From an uncultured Lachnospiraceae bacterium (lineage in GTDB: Bacteria > Bacillota > Clostridia > Lachnospirales > Lachnospiraceae): a stretch of 64,000 nt of DNA. Where the stretch lies: positions 1-64,000 of the forward strand of contig CAKRWT010000003.1 in NCBI GenBank assembly GCA_934418125.1, in the 5' to 3' direction. Under the pieces are notes generated by a model. The model did not search any database and was not told the origin of the DNA. It worked only from the letters and a program-made list of their open reading frames with translations. This document shows positions 1 to 7,971 of the stretch, one piece after another. Made by a program: the position numbers and the translations under genes. Positions within the stretch are counted from its first letter, which is position 1. The number at the start of each line of letters is the position of its first letter.

Positions 1-588
1 GGCTAAAAGCGGCAGAATCTGCAGCATTCCTTTCATATCATCTCTGTTGTGTAATAGAAGAAAATTGTAGGCCTGAGGAGTCGGATTCTGTGTATATTCG
101 CGGTAGATGCTGATAAGTTCACCGCCACTGTAGGTATCCTCACGATCGATACCTAATAATTCCTCCAGAGTCTTCTGTTTGCAGTTAGGGGTGTGAAGGA
201 AGAATTTGTAGGGGGAAACTCTTTTATAAATATCAATGCCATCAAATTGACTGAAATTATAAGGCAACTCGTATTGTGCACATTTCTGAAGAAGATAAGG
301 CAGGTCAAAGTTATTACCATTAAAATGAATTAAATGGCTGTATCCGGCAGCAAAGCAGAAGAAGTCATTTAGCATATCGCATTCATCTTTGACGGATTCT
401 CCAAACCACTGCTTAATAAACCATTGTCCAGCCTGATAATAAGCGGCACCAATCAGGTAAAGAGAAGAACTTTTTGCGGTAAAACCGGTGGTTTCAATAT
501 CCAGAAAAAGAATTTGTTCCAATGGTGCAATCTGCTCTAAAGGATATGGTATTTTAAAATTTTCGACAGGCTGATTAATTGTTCGCAT
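1..588 (-). CDS. YprB-like ribonuclease H-like exonuclease (3' part cut by window edge)
   Basis: Only the first 196 residues lie in the window; the frame stays open to base 1. The start ATG (588-586) has AGGAG about 8 nt upstream. The protein shows the three DEDD exonuclease blocks: LDIETTGF near residue 30 (ExoI Asp/Glu), HFNGNNFDLPYL near residue 90 (ExoII Asp) and HNRDDMKGM near residue 185 (ExoIII-like). This order and spacing fit the YprB / RNase H-like family, which are predicted 3'-5' exonucleases of unknown cellular substrate, found widely in Firmicutes. It is transcribed divergently from the rnf operon. Family assignment is firm; activity is inferred from the motifs only. Confidence 0.85.
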   Translation of the reverse strand, partial: MRTINQPVENFKIPYPLEQIAPLEQILFLDIETTGFTAKSSSLYLIGAAYYQAGQWFIKQWFGESVKDECDMLNDFFCFAAGYSHLIHFNGNNFDLPYLLQKCAQYELPYNFSQFDGIDIYKRVSPYKFFLHTPNCKQKTLEELLGIDREDTYSGGELISIYREYTQNPTPQAYNFLLLHNRDDMKGMLQILPLLA

Positions 589-605
589 AAGAATCTCCTA
601 ATCTA

Positions 606-619
606 AATAACATGTTATT
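606..619. promoter_or_regulatory. 14-bp perfect palindrome upstream of the YprB-like gene
   Basis: AATAACATGTTATT is a perfect two-fold palindrome, lying 18-31 bases upstream of the YprB-like start and just before its ribosome binding site. Its position in the leader or promoter fits a repressor site, but no partner regulator is evident. A second perfect inverted repeat (TTTTTCG, one T, CGAAAAA; 693-707) lies deeper in the same intergenic stretch. Confidence 0.35.
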
Positions 620-737
620 GTCTGAAGGCAGCATCCATTTCGAGAATAATAACTAGCTATATATTAGCATAATTTTTGATTTAACAGTAGTTTTTTTCGT
701 CGAAAAATAGTATATTTATAAAGTAAGTTATTGCGAA

Positions 738-752
738 TGAGAATCATTAAGA
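738..752. promoter_or_regulatory. Fur-like box upstream of rnfC
   Basis: TGAGAATCATTAAGA matches 12 of 15 positions of the 7-1-7 Fur consensus TGATAATNATTATCA; the core AATGA-GAA-TCATT is an inverted repeat. It sits 36-50 bases upstream of rnfC. I could not pick a convincing -35/-10 pair in this region, so the position relative to the transcription start is unknown. Iron control would make sense for an operon encoding many Fe-S clusters, but this is inferred. Confidence 0.45.
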
Positions 753-788
753 GTCGTAACAATATTTTGTAGGAAAGAAGGGCAGAGA

Positions 789-2105
789 ATGTCAAAATTA
801 ACATTCAGGGGCGGTATTCATCCTTATGACGGAAAAGAATTATCCAAGGATAAGCCCATCAAAGCGGTGTTGCCTAAAGGGGATTTAGTGTATCCGCTTT
901 CCCAGCATATTGGGGCACCGGCAAAGCCAATCGTAGAGAAAGGTGACCATGTTCTGACCGGGCAGAAGATTGCGGAGGCTGGCGGTTTTGTTTCAGCACC
1001 TATTTATGCCACCGTATCCGGCACCGTAAAGACTATTGAACCAAGGCGTGTGGTAACCGGTGATAATGTCATGAGCATTATCATTGAAAATGATGGCTTA
1101 TATGAGGAGGTAGAGTATCCAAGGAGAAAGCCGGTAGAAGAAATGACGAAGGAAGAAATTATCGAGTGCGTCAAAGAAGCTGGTATTGTCGGCATGGGTG
1201 GAGCAGGATTCCCAACCTTTATTAAGTTATCGCCAAAGGAACCGGAGAAAATTGATTATGTCATCGCAAACTGTGCAGAATGTGAACCTTATTTAACATC
1301 GGATTATAGAAGAATTTTAGAGGAGCCGGAGAAGCTGATTAAAGGACTGAAGGTTTCCTTACAGCTTTTTGATAATGCGAGAGGAATCCTGGCGGTGGAA
1401 GATAATAAGCCAGATTGTATCGCATTGCTTAAGAAACTGACGAAGGATGAACCGAGAATCAGTGTTAAGGCATTGAAGACAAAATACCCCCAGGGTGCAG
1501 AACGACAGATTATTTTTGCAACCACAGGAAGAGCTATTAACAGTTCCATGTTACCGGCAGATGCAGGTTGCGTTGTCAATAATGTGGATACGATTGTGGC
1601 AATTTATCATGCGGTATACGAGGGAAAACCATTGATGAACCGTATTGTTACGGTTACTGGAGATGCCATTGCAGACCCCAGAAACTTTATCGTGCGAATC
1701 GGCACGAATTATCATGAACTGATTGAAGAAGCCGGCGGCTTTAAAGAGGAGCCGGTAAAGATTATTTCTGGCGGACCGATGATGGGATTTGGTATTTTTG
1801 ATTTAGATGTACCAACTACCAAGACGGCTTCTGCACTGTTATGTCTGACAAAGGATGATGTATCTGCCATGGAGCCAAGTGCATGTATTAACTGTGGACG
1901 TTGCGTGGAAGTATGTCCTGGCAGGGTAGTTCCAAGAATGCTGGCAGATTATGCAGAGAATGGTCTGGAAGAAGAATTTTTATCCCATAATGGAATGGAA
2001 TGTTGTGAGTGTGGCTGCTGCAGCTTCGTTTGTCCGGCAAAACGTCCACTGACGCAGACTATCAAGTCTATGAGAAAAATACAGTTAGCGAAGAAGAAAA
2101 AGTAA
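789..2105 (+). CDS. rnfC: Rnf complex subunit C (electron transport complex RnfC/RsxC)
   Basis: Peripheral NADH-facing subunit of the Rnf ferredoxin:NAD+ oxidoreductase, which couples electron transfer from reduced ferredoxin to NAD+ to Na+ or H+ export. The 438 residues hold an N-terminal barrel-sandwich segment (about 1-110), a Gly-rich flavin/NADH-binding motif GMGGAGFPT near residue 140, a SLBB-like region, and two C-terminal [4Fe-4S] motifs: CINCGRCVEVCP from Cys366 and CCECGCCSFVCP from Cys405. The start has AAGGG about 8 nt upstream. It is first of the operon rnfCDGEAB, whose genes are separated by under 20 nt or overlap. Length and motifs are typical. Confidence 0.96.
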   Translation: MSKLTFRGGIHPYDGKELSKDKPIKAVLPKGDLVYPLSQHIGAPAKPIVEKGDHVLTGQKIAEAGGFVSAPIYATVSGTVKTIEPRRVVTGDNVMSIIIENDGLYEEVEYPRRKPVEEMTKEEIIECVKEAGIVGMGGAGFPTFIKLSPKEPEKIDYVIANCAECEPYLTSDYRRILEEPEKLIKGLKVSLQLFDNARGILAVEDNKPDCIALLKKLTKDEPRISVKALKTKYPQGAERQIIFATTGRAINSSMLPADAGCVVNNVDTIVAIYHAVYEGKPLMNRIVTVTGDAIADPRNFIVRIGTNYHELIEEAGGFKEEPVKIISGGPMMGFGIFDLDVPTTKTASALLCLTKDDVSAMEPSACINCGRCVEVCPGRVVPRMLADYAENGLEEEFLSHNGMECCECGCCSFVCPAKRPLTQTIKSMRKIQLAKKKK

Positions 2106-2123
2106 AGGAGCAGATAGAGAGAA

Positions 2124-3056
2124 ATGAGTGATTTGATGAAAGTATCTTCTAATCCCCATGTCAGATCCAAGGTTACCACAAGCGGTATTATGCTTGCTGT
2201 AATCATCGCACTTCTTCCGGCAACTGGATTTGGTATATATAATTTCGGATTAGATGCATTGATTTTAATAGTAGTTACTGTGGCGTTCACAGTATTGACA
2301 GAATATCTTTTTGAGAAAATCTGCAAGAAGAAAGTTACTATCGGAGATTATTCTGCGATGGTAACAGGATTATTACTGGCATTGAACCTGCCGGCATCCG
2401 CTCCTTGGTGGATTGGTGTTATCGGTGGTGTGTTTGCCATTCTGGTGGTAAAGATGTTGTTTGGCGGGCTGGGTCAGAACTTTATGAACCCGGCATTGGG
2501 CGCAAGGTGTTTCCTGTTAATATCCTTTACTTCTATTATGACGAATTTTGACTGTGATGCCTATACGGGAGCAACCCCGCTTGCCAATCTGAAAAGTGGT
2601 GCGGAGGTCAACATTCTGGATATGGTTATCGGTAGAACAGCTGGTACTATAGGTGAAACATCTATGATTGCCATTGTTATCGGAGCCTGTTTCCTGATTC
2701 TGGTAGGGGTTATTGATTTACGAATTCCAGGTACTTACATAGTCAGCTTTGTAATCTTTTTGATTCTTTTTAGTGGGCATGGGATGGACTGGGCCTATAT
2801 TTCCGCCCATCTGGCAGGCGGTGGTCTGATGCTTGGTGCATTCTTTATGGCAACCGATTATGTGACCAGACCGATTACCAAGAGAGGACAGTATCTTTAT
2901 GGTATCCTGCTGGGGGTGCTGACTGGAATTTTCAGAATCTTCGGGCCTTCTGCAGAAGGTGTGTCCTATGCCATTATTATTGGCAACCTTCTGGTGCCAT
3001 TAATTGAGAAGGTAACTCTTCCAAAAGCATTTGGTAAAGGAGGAGAAAAGGCATGA
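2124..3056 (+). CDS. rnfD: Rnf complex membrane subunit D
   Basis: Integral membrane subunit of Rnf (310 aa, about nine to ten hydrophobic segments), homologous to NqrB. The motif DAYTGATPLA near residue 147 matches the Ser/Thr-Gly-Ala-Thr site at which FMN is covalently attached to Thr by ApbE in this family. The GLGQNFMNPA segment is also conserved in the family. AAAGGAG lies about 13 nt before the ATG. The 3' end overlaps rnfG by 4 nt (ATGA), implying translational coupling. The ApbE that would flavinylate it is encoded just past the operon on the other strand. Confidence 0.95.
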   Translation: MSDLMKVSSNPHVRSKVTTSGIMLAVIIALLPATGFGIYNFGLDALILIVVTVAFTVLTEYLFEKICKKKVTIGDYSAMVTGLLLALNLPASAPWWIGVIGGVFAILVVKMLFGGLGQNFMNPALGARCFLLISFTSIMTNFDCDAYTGATPLANLKSGAEVNILDMVIGRTAGTIGETSMIAIVIGACFLILVGVIDLRIPGTYIVSFVIFLILFSGHGMDWAYISAHLAGGGLMLGAFFMATDYVTRPITKRGQYLYGILLGVLTGIFRIFGPSAEGVSYAIIIGNLLVPLIEKVTLPKAFGKGGEKA

Positions 3057-3661
3057 AAGAAATGATGAAAAATACAGGAATTCTGTTAGCGATTACCATT
3101 GTGGCAGGATTATTGCTGGGTCTGGTTTACCAGATTACAAAAGAGCCGATTGCCAACCAGGAGGCTAAGGCAAAACAGGAAGCATGCCAGGAAGTGTTTG
3201 AGGATGCCGCTTCCTTTGAAGAAGTAGAGTTTGCAGCGGTAGACGAAACATCATGGAGTGAGGCTGGATATGGACAGGAGAGCATTGATGATGTGATGGC
3301 AGCCAAAGATGCAGCAGGAGAACTGTTAGGCTATGTGCTTACCATTACCACGAAAGAAGGATACGGCGGAGACATCCAGTTTACCATCGGGGTACGGATG
3401 GATGGTACGTTAAATGGTATGTCCCTTCTGGCTATCTCAGAAACAGCCGGACTTGGCATGCGGGCAGAAGAAGTGCTAAAGCCACAGTTTGCCAATAAAC
3501 AGGTAGAGAAGTTTGAATATACCAAGAGTGGTGCTACATCGGATAATCAGATTGATGCCATTTCCGGTGCTACTATTACCACAAATGCAGTGACTAATGG
3601 GGTCAATGCCGGGCTTTACTATTTCCAGACAGAATTGAAGGGAGGTAGTGAGAATGAATAG
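3053..3661 (+). CDS. rnfG: Rnf complex flavoprotein subunit G
   Basis: Membrane-anchored, extracytoplasmic FMN-binding subunit (202 aa). One N-terminal membrane segment (about residues 7-25) is followed by an FMN-binding domain. The SGATITTNAVTNGV stretch near residue 170 is the flavinylation motif, with the second Thr of SGAT-x-T the expected FMN-phosphoester site; ETAGLGMR is the other conserved block. Overlaps rnfD by 4 nt and rnfE by 8 nt. All features are as expected for clostridial RnfG. Confidence 0.95.
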   Translation: MKEMMKNTGILLAITIVAGLLLGLVYQITKEPIANQEAKAKQEACQEVFEDAASFEEVEFAAVDETSWSEAGYGQESIDDVMAAKDAAGELLGYVLTITTKEGYGGDIQFTIGVRMDGTLNGMSLLAISETAGLGMRAEEVLKPQFANKQVEKFEYTKSGATSDNQIDAISGATITTNAVTNGVNAGLYYFQTELKGGSENE

Positions 3662-4367
3662 TGTAAAAGAGCGTCTTATTAATGGTATTGTAAAAGAAAA
3701 TCCAACATTTGTTCTTATGTTGGGTATGTGTCCTACGCTGGCTGTTACGACATCTGCCATCAATGGATTAGGCATGGGACTTACCACAATGGTAGTGCTT
3801 GCGCTGAGTAATGTATTTATTTCCTTGCTGCGTAATATTATTCCGGATAAGGTAAGAATTCCGGCGTTTATTGTTATCATAGCATCCTTTGTAACTATCG
3901 TACAGTTATTGCTGGAAGGATTCATTCCCTCCCTTTACGATTCTTTGGGGATTTACATTCCATTAATCGTGGTAAACTGTATCATTCTGGGGCGTGCGGA
4001 AGCATATGCTTATAAGAACCCGGTAATTCCGTCTTTGTTTGATGGTATTGGAATGGGACTTGGATTCTCGGTTGCCCTGACCTGTATCGGTGCAGTGAGA
4101 GAACTGCTGGGAGCCGGGGAAATTTTTGGAATCCATGTGATGCCAGACAGCTATGTACCGATTAGTATCTTTATCATGGCACCGGGTGCCTTTTTCGTAC
4201 TCGCAACCTTAACGGCTATCCAGAATAAAGTGAAGATAAACGGCGAGAAGAAGGGCAAGGATATGTCCAAGATACAGTCCGGCTGTGGAAGCGACTGTAT
4301 GAACTGTGCAGAAGCAGGCTGTGCCAAACGTCTGGTAGAGGAAAAGGAGGATAAGAACAATGATTAA
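3654..4367 (+). CDS. rnfE: Rnf complex membrane subunit E
   Basis: Polytopic membrane subunit homologous to RnfE/NqrD (about 237 aa). I chose ATG 3654 rather than GTG 3648: GGAGGT ends 7 nt before the ATG but only 1-2 nt before the GTG. The core is six hydrophobic helices with the conserved PTLAVTTSAINGLGMG and IVVNCIILGRAEA blocks, whose Cys residues hold the intramembrane Fe-S site shared with RnfA. The C-terminus carries an unusual Cys cluster (GCGSDCMNCAEAGCAKR) after the last helix, which could bind metal; short Cys-rich tails are known in clostridial RnfE, but their role is not established. Overlaps rnfA by 8 nt. Confidence 0.95.
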   Translation: MNSVKERLINGIVKENPTFVLMLGMCPTLAVTTSAINGLGMGLTTMVVLALSNVFISLLRNIIPDKVRIPAFIVIIASFVTIVQLLLEGFIPSLYDSLGIYIPLIVVNCIILGRAEAYAYKNPVIPSLFDGIGMGLGFSVALTCIGAVRELLGAGEIFGIHVMPDSYVPISIFIMAPGAFFVLATLTAIQNKVKINGEKKGKDMSKIQSGCGSDCMNCAEAGCAKRLVEEKEDKNND

Positions 4368-4938
4368 AGAGTTACTGGTAATTTTGATTTCATCCTCTCT
4401 TGTCAATAATGTTGTATTAAGTCAGTTTTTGGGATTATGTCCCTTCCTTGGGGTATCCAAGAAAACCAACACGGCAACCGGTATGGGTGTTGCAGTTATT
4501 TTTGTTATCACGCTGGCATCAGCGGTAGCAGGAGCAATTTATAAGTTTATCCTGATACCATTAGATATTACCTATCTGCAGACAATCGTATTTATTCTGG
4601 TAATTGCGGCACTGGTACAATTTGTCGAAATGTTTTTGAAGAAATATATGCCGTCCTTGTATGAATCCCTGGGTGTATATCTTCCATTGATTACAACTAA
4701 CTGTGCCGTATTGGGAGTTGCCCTGACTAATGTACAGAAGAACTATGGTATTCTGGCAGGTATTGTAAATGGATTTGCAACAGCAGCCGGTTTTACCATA
4801 TCCATTATAATTCTGGCAGGAATCCGAGAGAAGATTGCCTGCAATGATGTGCCGGAATCCTTTAAAGGAATGCCAATTGTGCTTGTAACAGCAGGGTTGA
4901 TGGCGATTGCATTCTGCGGATTTTCTGGATTACTTTAA
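4360..4938 (+). CDS. rnfA: Rnf complex membrane subunit A
   Basis: Polytopic membrane subunit homologous to NqrE (192 aa, six helices). It is related to RnfE in inverted topology; conserved blocks VVLSQFLGLCPFLGVSKK near residue 20 and LPLITTNCAVLGVAL near residue 108 include the two Cys residues expected to ligate the membrane Fe-S cluster with RnfE. Start overlaps the end of rnfE by 8 nt. Confidence 0.95.
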   Translation: MIKELLVILISSSLVNNVVLSQFLGLCPFLGVSKKTNTATGMGVAVIFVITLASAVAGAIYKFILIPLDITYLQTIVFILVIAALVQFVEMFLKKYMPSLYESLGVYLPLITTNCAVLGVALTNVQKNYGILAGIVNGFATAAGFTISIIILAGIREKIACNDVPESFKGMPIVLVTAGLMAIAFCGFSGLL

Positions 4939-4957
4939 AAGGAAGGGTGATAATAGA

Positions 4958-5749
4958 ATGAGTATAACCGGAATTATAACAGCCACATTGATTGTAGGAG
5001 CGGTCGGCTTGTTTGTTGGTCTGTTCCTCGGTCTTGCCGGCATTAAATTTAAAGTAGAAGTAGATGAAAAGGAAGAGGCGGTGTTAGCTGTGCTGCCGGG
5101 AAATAATTGTGGTGGATGCGGATATGCAGGCTGTTCTGGCCTGGCAGCTGCAATTGCTAAGGGAGAAGCGCCTGTCAATGCCTGCCCGGTAGGCGGCGAG
5201 AAGGTAGGAAACCAGATAGCTGTCATTATGGGCGTGGAGGCTGCTGACAGTGTCCGTAAGGTTGCCTTTGTAAAATGTCAGGGCGACAAAGAACGAACCA
5301 GACTGGATTATGACTATACAGGAATCGAAGACTGCCAGATGCTAGCGTTTGTACCAAACGGAGGACCGAAGTCCTGTAATGATGGTTGTCTTGGATTTGG
5401 AAGCTGTGTAAAGGCGTGTCCTTTTGATGCGATTCATGTAGTAAATGGTGTGGCAGTGGTAGACAGGGAAGCCTGCAAAGCCTGTGGCAAATGCGTGGCA
5501 GCCTGTCCGAAGAACCTGATAGAACTGATTCCTTATGATGCAAAGCATGTTGTTGCCTGTAGTTCCAAAGCAAAAGGACCGGCAACCATAAAGGCTTGTG
5601 ATGTTGGCTGTATTGCCTGCCAGTTATGTAAGAAGAACTGTCCGGTAGATGCCATCACTATAGAAGATTTTCATGCGACTATCGATCAGGAGAAGTGTAT
5701 TGGCTGTGGTGCATGCAAAGAAAAATGTCCGAAGAAGGCAATTATTTAG
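4958..5749 (+). CDS. rnfB: Rnf complex ferredoxin-like subunit B
   Basis: Ferredoxin-docking, multi-cluster subunit of Rnf. The true start is ATG 4958 (MSITGI), preceded by GGAAGGG; upstream codons in the frame lie within rnfA. Residues 5-27 form an N-terminal membrane anchor; a four-Cys 4Fe-4S domain follows (NNCGGCGYAGCSGLA near residue 48), and then four further ferredoxin-type motifs: CNDGCLGFGSCVKACP, CKACGKCVAACP, CDVGCIACQLCKKNCP and CIGCGACKEKCP. So up to five or six [4Fe-4S] clusters are expected. At 263 aa this is a shorter RnfB than some acetogen forms. It is the last rnf gene, 12 nt before the next gene. Confidence 0.95.
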   Translation: MSITGIITATLIVGAVGLFVGLFLGLAGIKFKVEVDEKEEAVLAVLPGNNCGGCGYAGCSGLAAAIAKGEAPVNACPVGGEKVGNQIAVIMGVEAADSVRKVAFVKCQGDKERTRLDYDYTGIEDCQMLAFVPNGGPKSCNDGCLGFGSCVKACPFDAIHVVNGVAVVDREACKACGKCVAACPKNLIELIPYDAKHVVACSSKAKGPATIKACDVGCIACQLCKKNCPVDAITIEDFHATIDQEKCIGCGACKEKCPKKAII

Positions 5750-5761
5750 GAGTAATTTACA

Positions 5762-6787
5762 ATGATAAAAGTAACACTTGGTACGACCGGAATCACCACC
5801 AATAAAAATGCCTTTGGTGCGTTACCGATTCAAAGAATTTCCGATGAGAAAGCGGTATACTTACTGCGCAAGGCTTATGAAAATGGTATCACCTTTTTTG
5901 ATACGGCAAGGTTATATTCGGATAGTGAACATAAAGTAGGGCTCGCCTTTAAAGGGATGCGGGATAAAGTCTTTCTGGCAACCAAAACAGGAGCCACTGA
6001 TGCAGAGGGCTTCTGGAAGGATTTAGAAACCAGCCTGGAGAACTTACAGACAGATTATATTGACATTTACCAGTTCCATAATCCGGCATTCTGCCCGAAA
6101 CCGGGAGACGAAAGCGGGTTGTACGATGCAGCCCTTGAGGCAAAAAGACAGGGAAAGATACGTCATATCGGCATTACCAACCATCGTCTGTCTGTAGCCC
6201 ATGAAGCCATTGACAGTGGTTTGTATGAAACGTTACAGTTCCCATTCTGTTATCTTGCAACAGAGAAGGATATAGAACTGGTAGAGAAGTGCAAAGAGAA
6301 GAATATGGGCTTTATCGCTATGAAGGCTTTATCCGGTGGACTGATTACCAATTCAGCGGCAGCCTATGCATATCTGGCACAATATGACAATGTATTACCT
6401 ATCTGGGGAGTTCAGAGGGAAACAGAACTGGATGAGTTCTTATCCTATATTGACAATCCTCCCAAGCTGACCGAAGAAATCAAAGAACTGATTGCGAAGG
6501 ATAGGCAGGAGTTGTTGGGAGATTTCTGCAGAGGCTGTGGATATTGTATGCCATGTCCGATGGGAATTGAAATCAATAACTGTGCGCGTATGTCATTACT
6601 GTTACGCCGGTCACCATCGGCAGTACAGTTAAGTCCCCAGGGACAGGCAAAAATGATGAAAATTGAAAGCTGTATCCATTGCAACCAGTGTAAGAGCAGA
6701 TGTCCGTATGGTTTGGATACACCAACACTTTTACAGAAGAATCTGGAAGATTATAAGAACGTATTGGCAGGTAAAGTTACTGTGTAA
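5762..6787 (+). CDS. Aldo/keto reductase with C-terminal ferredoxin domain
   Basis: A 341-aa fusion of an aldo/keto reductase barrel (about residues 1-245) with a dicluster ferredoxin-type tail. Catalytic AKR residues are visible: Asp/Tyr in FFDTARLYSDSEHKVG, Lys in ATKTGA and His in YQFHNP. The tail has CRGCGYCMPCPMGIEI and CIHCNQCKSRCPYGLD. This is a known family in anaerobes, with unknown substrate; electron supply from ferredoxin instead of NADPH is plausible. It begins 12 nt after rnfB, so it is probably co-transcribed with the Rnf complex. Its 3' end overlaps the convergent apbE by 11 nt. Confidence 0.9.
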   Translation: MIKVTLGTTGITTNKNAFGALPIQRISDEKAVYLLRKAYENGITFFDTARLYSDSEHKVGLAFKGMRDKVFLATKTGATDAEGFWKDLETSLENLQTDYIDIYQFHNPAFCPKPGDESGLYDAALEAKRQGKIRHIGITNHRLSVAHEAIDSGLYETLQFPFCYLATEKDIELVEKCKEKNMGFIAMKALSGGLITNSAAAYAYLAQYDNVLPIWGVQRETELDEFLSYIDNPPKLTEEIKELIAKDRQELLGDFCRGCGYCMPCPMGIEINNCARMSLLLRRSPSAVQLSPQGQAKMMKIESCIHCNQCKSRCPYGLDTPTLLQKNLEDYKNVLAGKVTV

Positions 6788-7775
6788 ATCCACTGGAGTA
6801 ATATAGTTCGTTATCCATAGTAATGAAGAGAGCTTCTACCTGGTCTAAAGATTCAATAAGTTTCATACCGGCTTCCAAGCCAAGACAATAGCAGGTGGTA
6901 GACAGTGCATCTCCTACGACAGAAGAGTCGGAGAGAATCGTCACACCTGCTATATTATTATTTAAAGGATAGCCAGTGGTGGTATCAAGAATATGATGGT
7001 AGAGCTTTCCATCCTCATAGAAATAGCGTTCATAGACACCGGAAGAGACCAGGGATTTATCACGGACAGATACGGTTGTAATGGAACTGCCATCTTCGGC
7101 AAAAGGCTCCTGAATACCGATATTGTAAGCACTGCCATCTGGTTTGGAACCCAGTACCAGAACATTTCCTCCAAGGTTAATAAGTGCACTTTTTACCTGA
7201 TTAGAGATAAGATAGTCTTTTATGCGGTCTGCAATATAACCCTTTGCAATAAAACCAAGGTCAATAGCGGCTTCCGGGTCTTCTAAGGTAACGCTATTCC
7301 CGGTAATGGTCACTGCGGTATAATCTACATGGGACAGGGCTTCTTGGATGGCAGTGTCCGAAGGAACAGATGGTTCATCTACTGTATGGAAATCCCATAG
7401 GGAACTGACCGGCTCGATGGTAGGGTCGATTTTGCCACCAGATAATTCGGCATAGGTAAGGGCAGTAGTAAGCAGGGAAATGGTATCATCAGAAACCATG
7501 ATGGGCTCTCCATTACTGTGATTGATGCGCCATACATCAGAACCTTCCACAGTAGCACTGAACATATTTTCATAAGTTTCGGCCAGGGCAAAACAGCCGT
7601 CCAGACAGGCAGCATCCTTGGCAGAATAGACTGTTATCTGAATGATGGTATCAAAATAAAAGCCGTTTTGGGAAATAGGAGAAGCATCCACAGAACAGCC
7701 GGTAAAAAACAGTGTCTGTAACAACAACGTTAGAAGAAGCAGAACAGAAAAGCTTCTTTTTTTCCATAAGGTCAT
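6777..7775 (-). CDS. apbE: FAD:protein FMN transferase (ApbE), lipoprotein
   Basis: Transfers FMN from FAD to a Thr of target proteins outside the cytoplasmic membrane; RnfG and RnfD are its classic targets. I chose ATG 7775 (MTLWKKRSF), which has AGAGGA 7 nt upstream, rather than a start 63 nt earlier. A signal peptide with lipobox-like FFTGC is at about residues 8-27, so it should be a lipoprotein. ApbE-family blocks include FYFDTIIQITVY, PTIEPVSSLW, AIDLGFIAKGYIADRI, SALINLGGNVLVLG and the metal-binding segment VVGDALSTTCYCLG. The length of about 332 aa is usual. It is convergent with the rnf operon, so maturation enzyme and substrate are genetically linked. Confidence 0.93.
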   Translation of the reverse strand: MTLWKKRSFSVLLLLTLLLQTLFFTGCSVDASPISQNGFYFDTIIQITVYSAKDAACLDGCFALAETYENMFSATVEGSDVWRINHSNGEPIMVSDDTISLLTTALTYAELSGGKIDPTIEPVSSLWDFHTVDEPSVPSDTAIQEALSHVDYTAVTITGNSVTLEDPEAAIDLGFIAKGYIADRIKDYLISNQVKSALINLGGNVLVLGSKPDGSAYNIGIQEPFAEDGSSITTVSVRDKSLVSSGVYERYFYEDGKLYHHILDTTTGYPLNNNIAGVTILSDSSVVGDALSTTCYCLGLEAGMKLIESLDQVEALFITMDNELYYSSGFTQ

Positions 7776-7971
7776 GAAACAATCCTCTTTTCGCTGACTT
7801 ATCAGAACAGGCAGATGCAACGTTGCGAACCTTGCCATATCGTGATACCATGTAGTATAGCATTGATAGAAGACAGAAGTAAATATCTTATCCGGTCAGG
7901 AAAATAAACGACACAGGAATCGTTACGAGAACCTTGACCGGAAGAAGGATTCGTAGGAAAAGAGGAAAATT

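Noticed and set aside
676..687. Rex operator in the rnf promoter
   Set aside because: Only a single TTAACA half-site is present; no second arm at the required distance.
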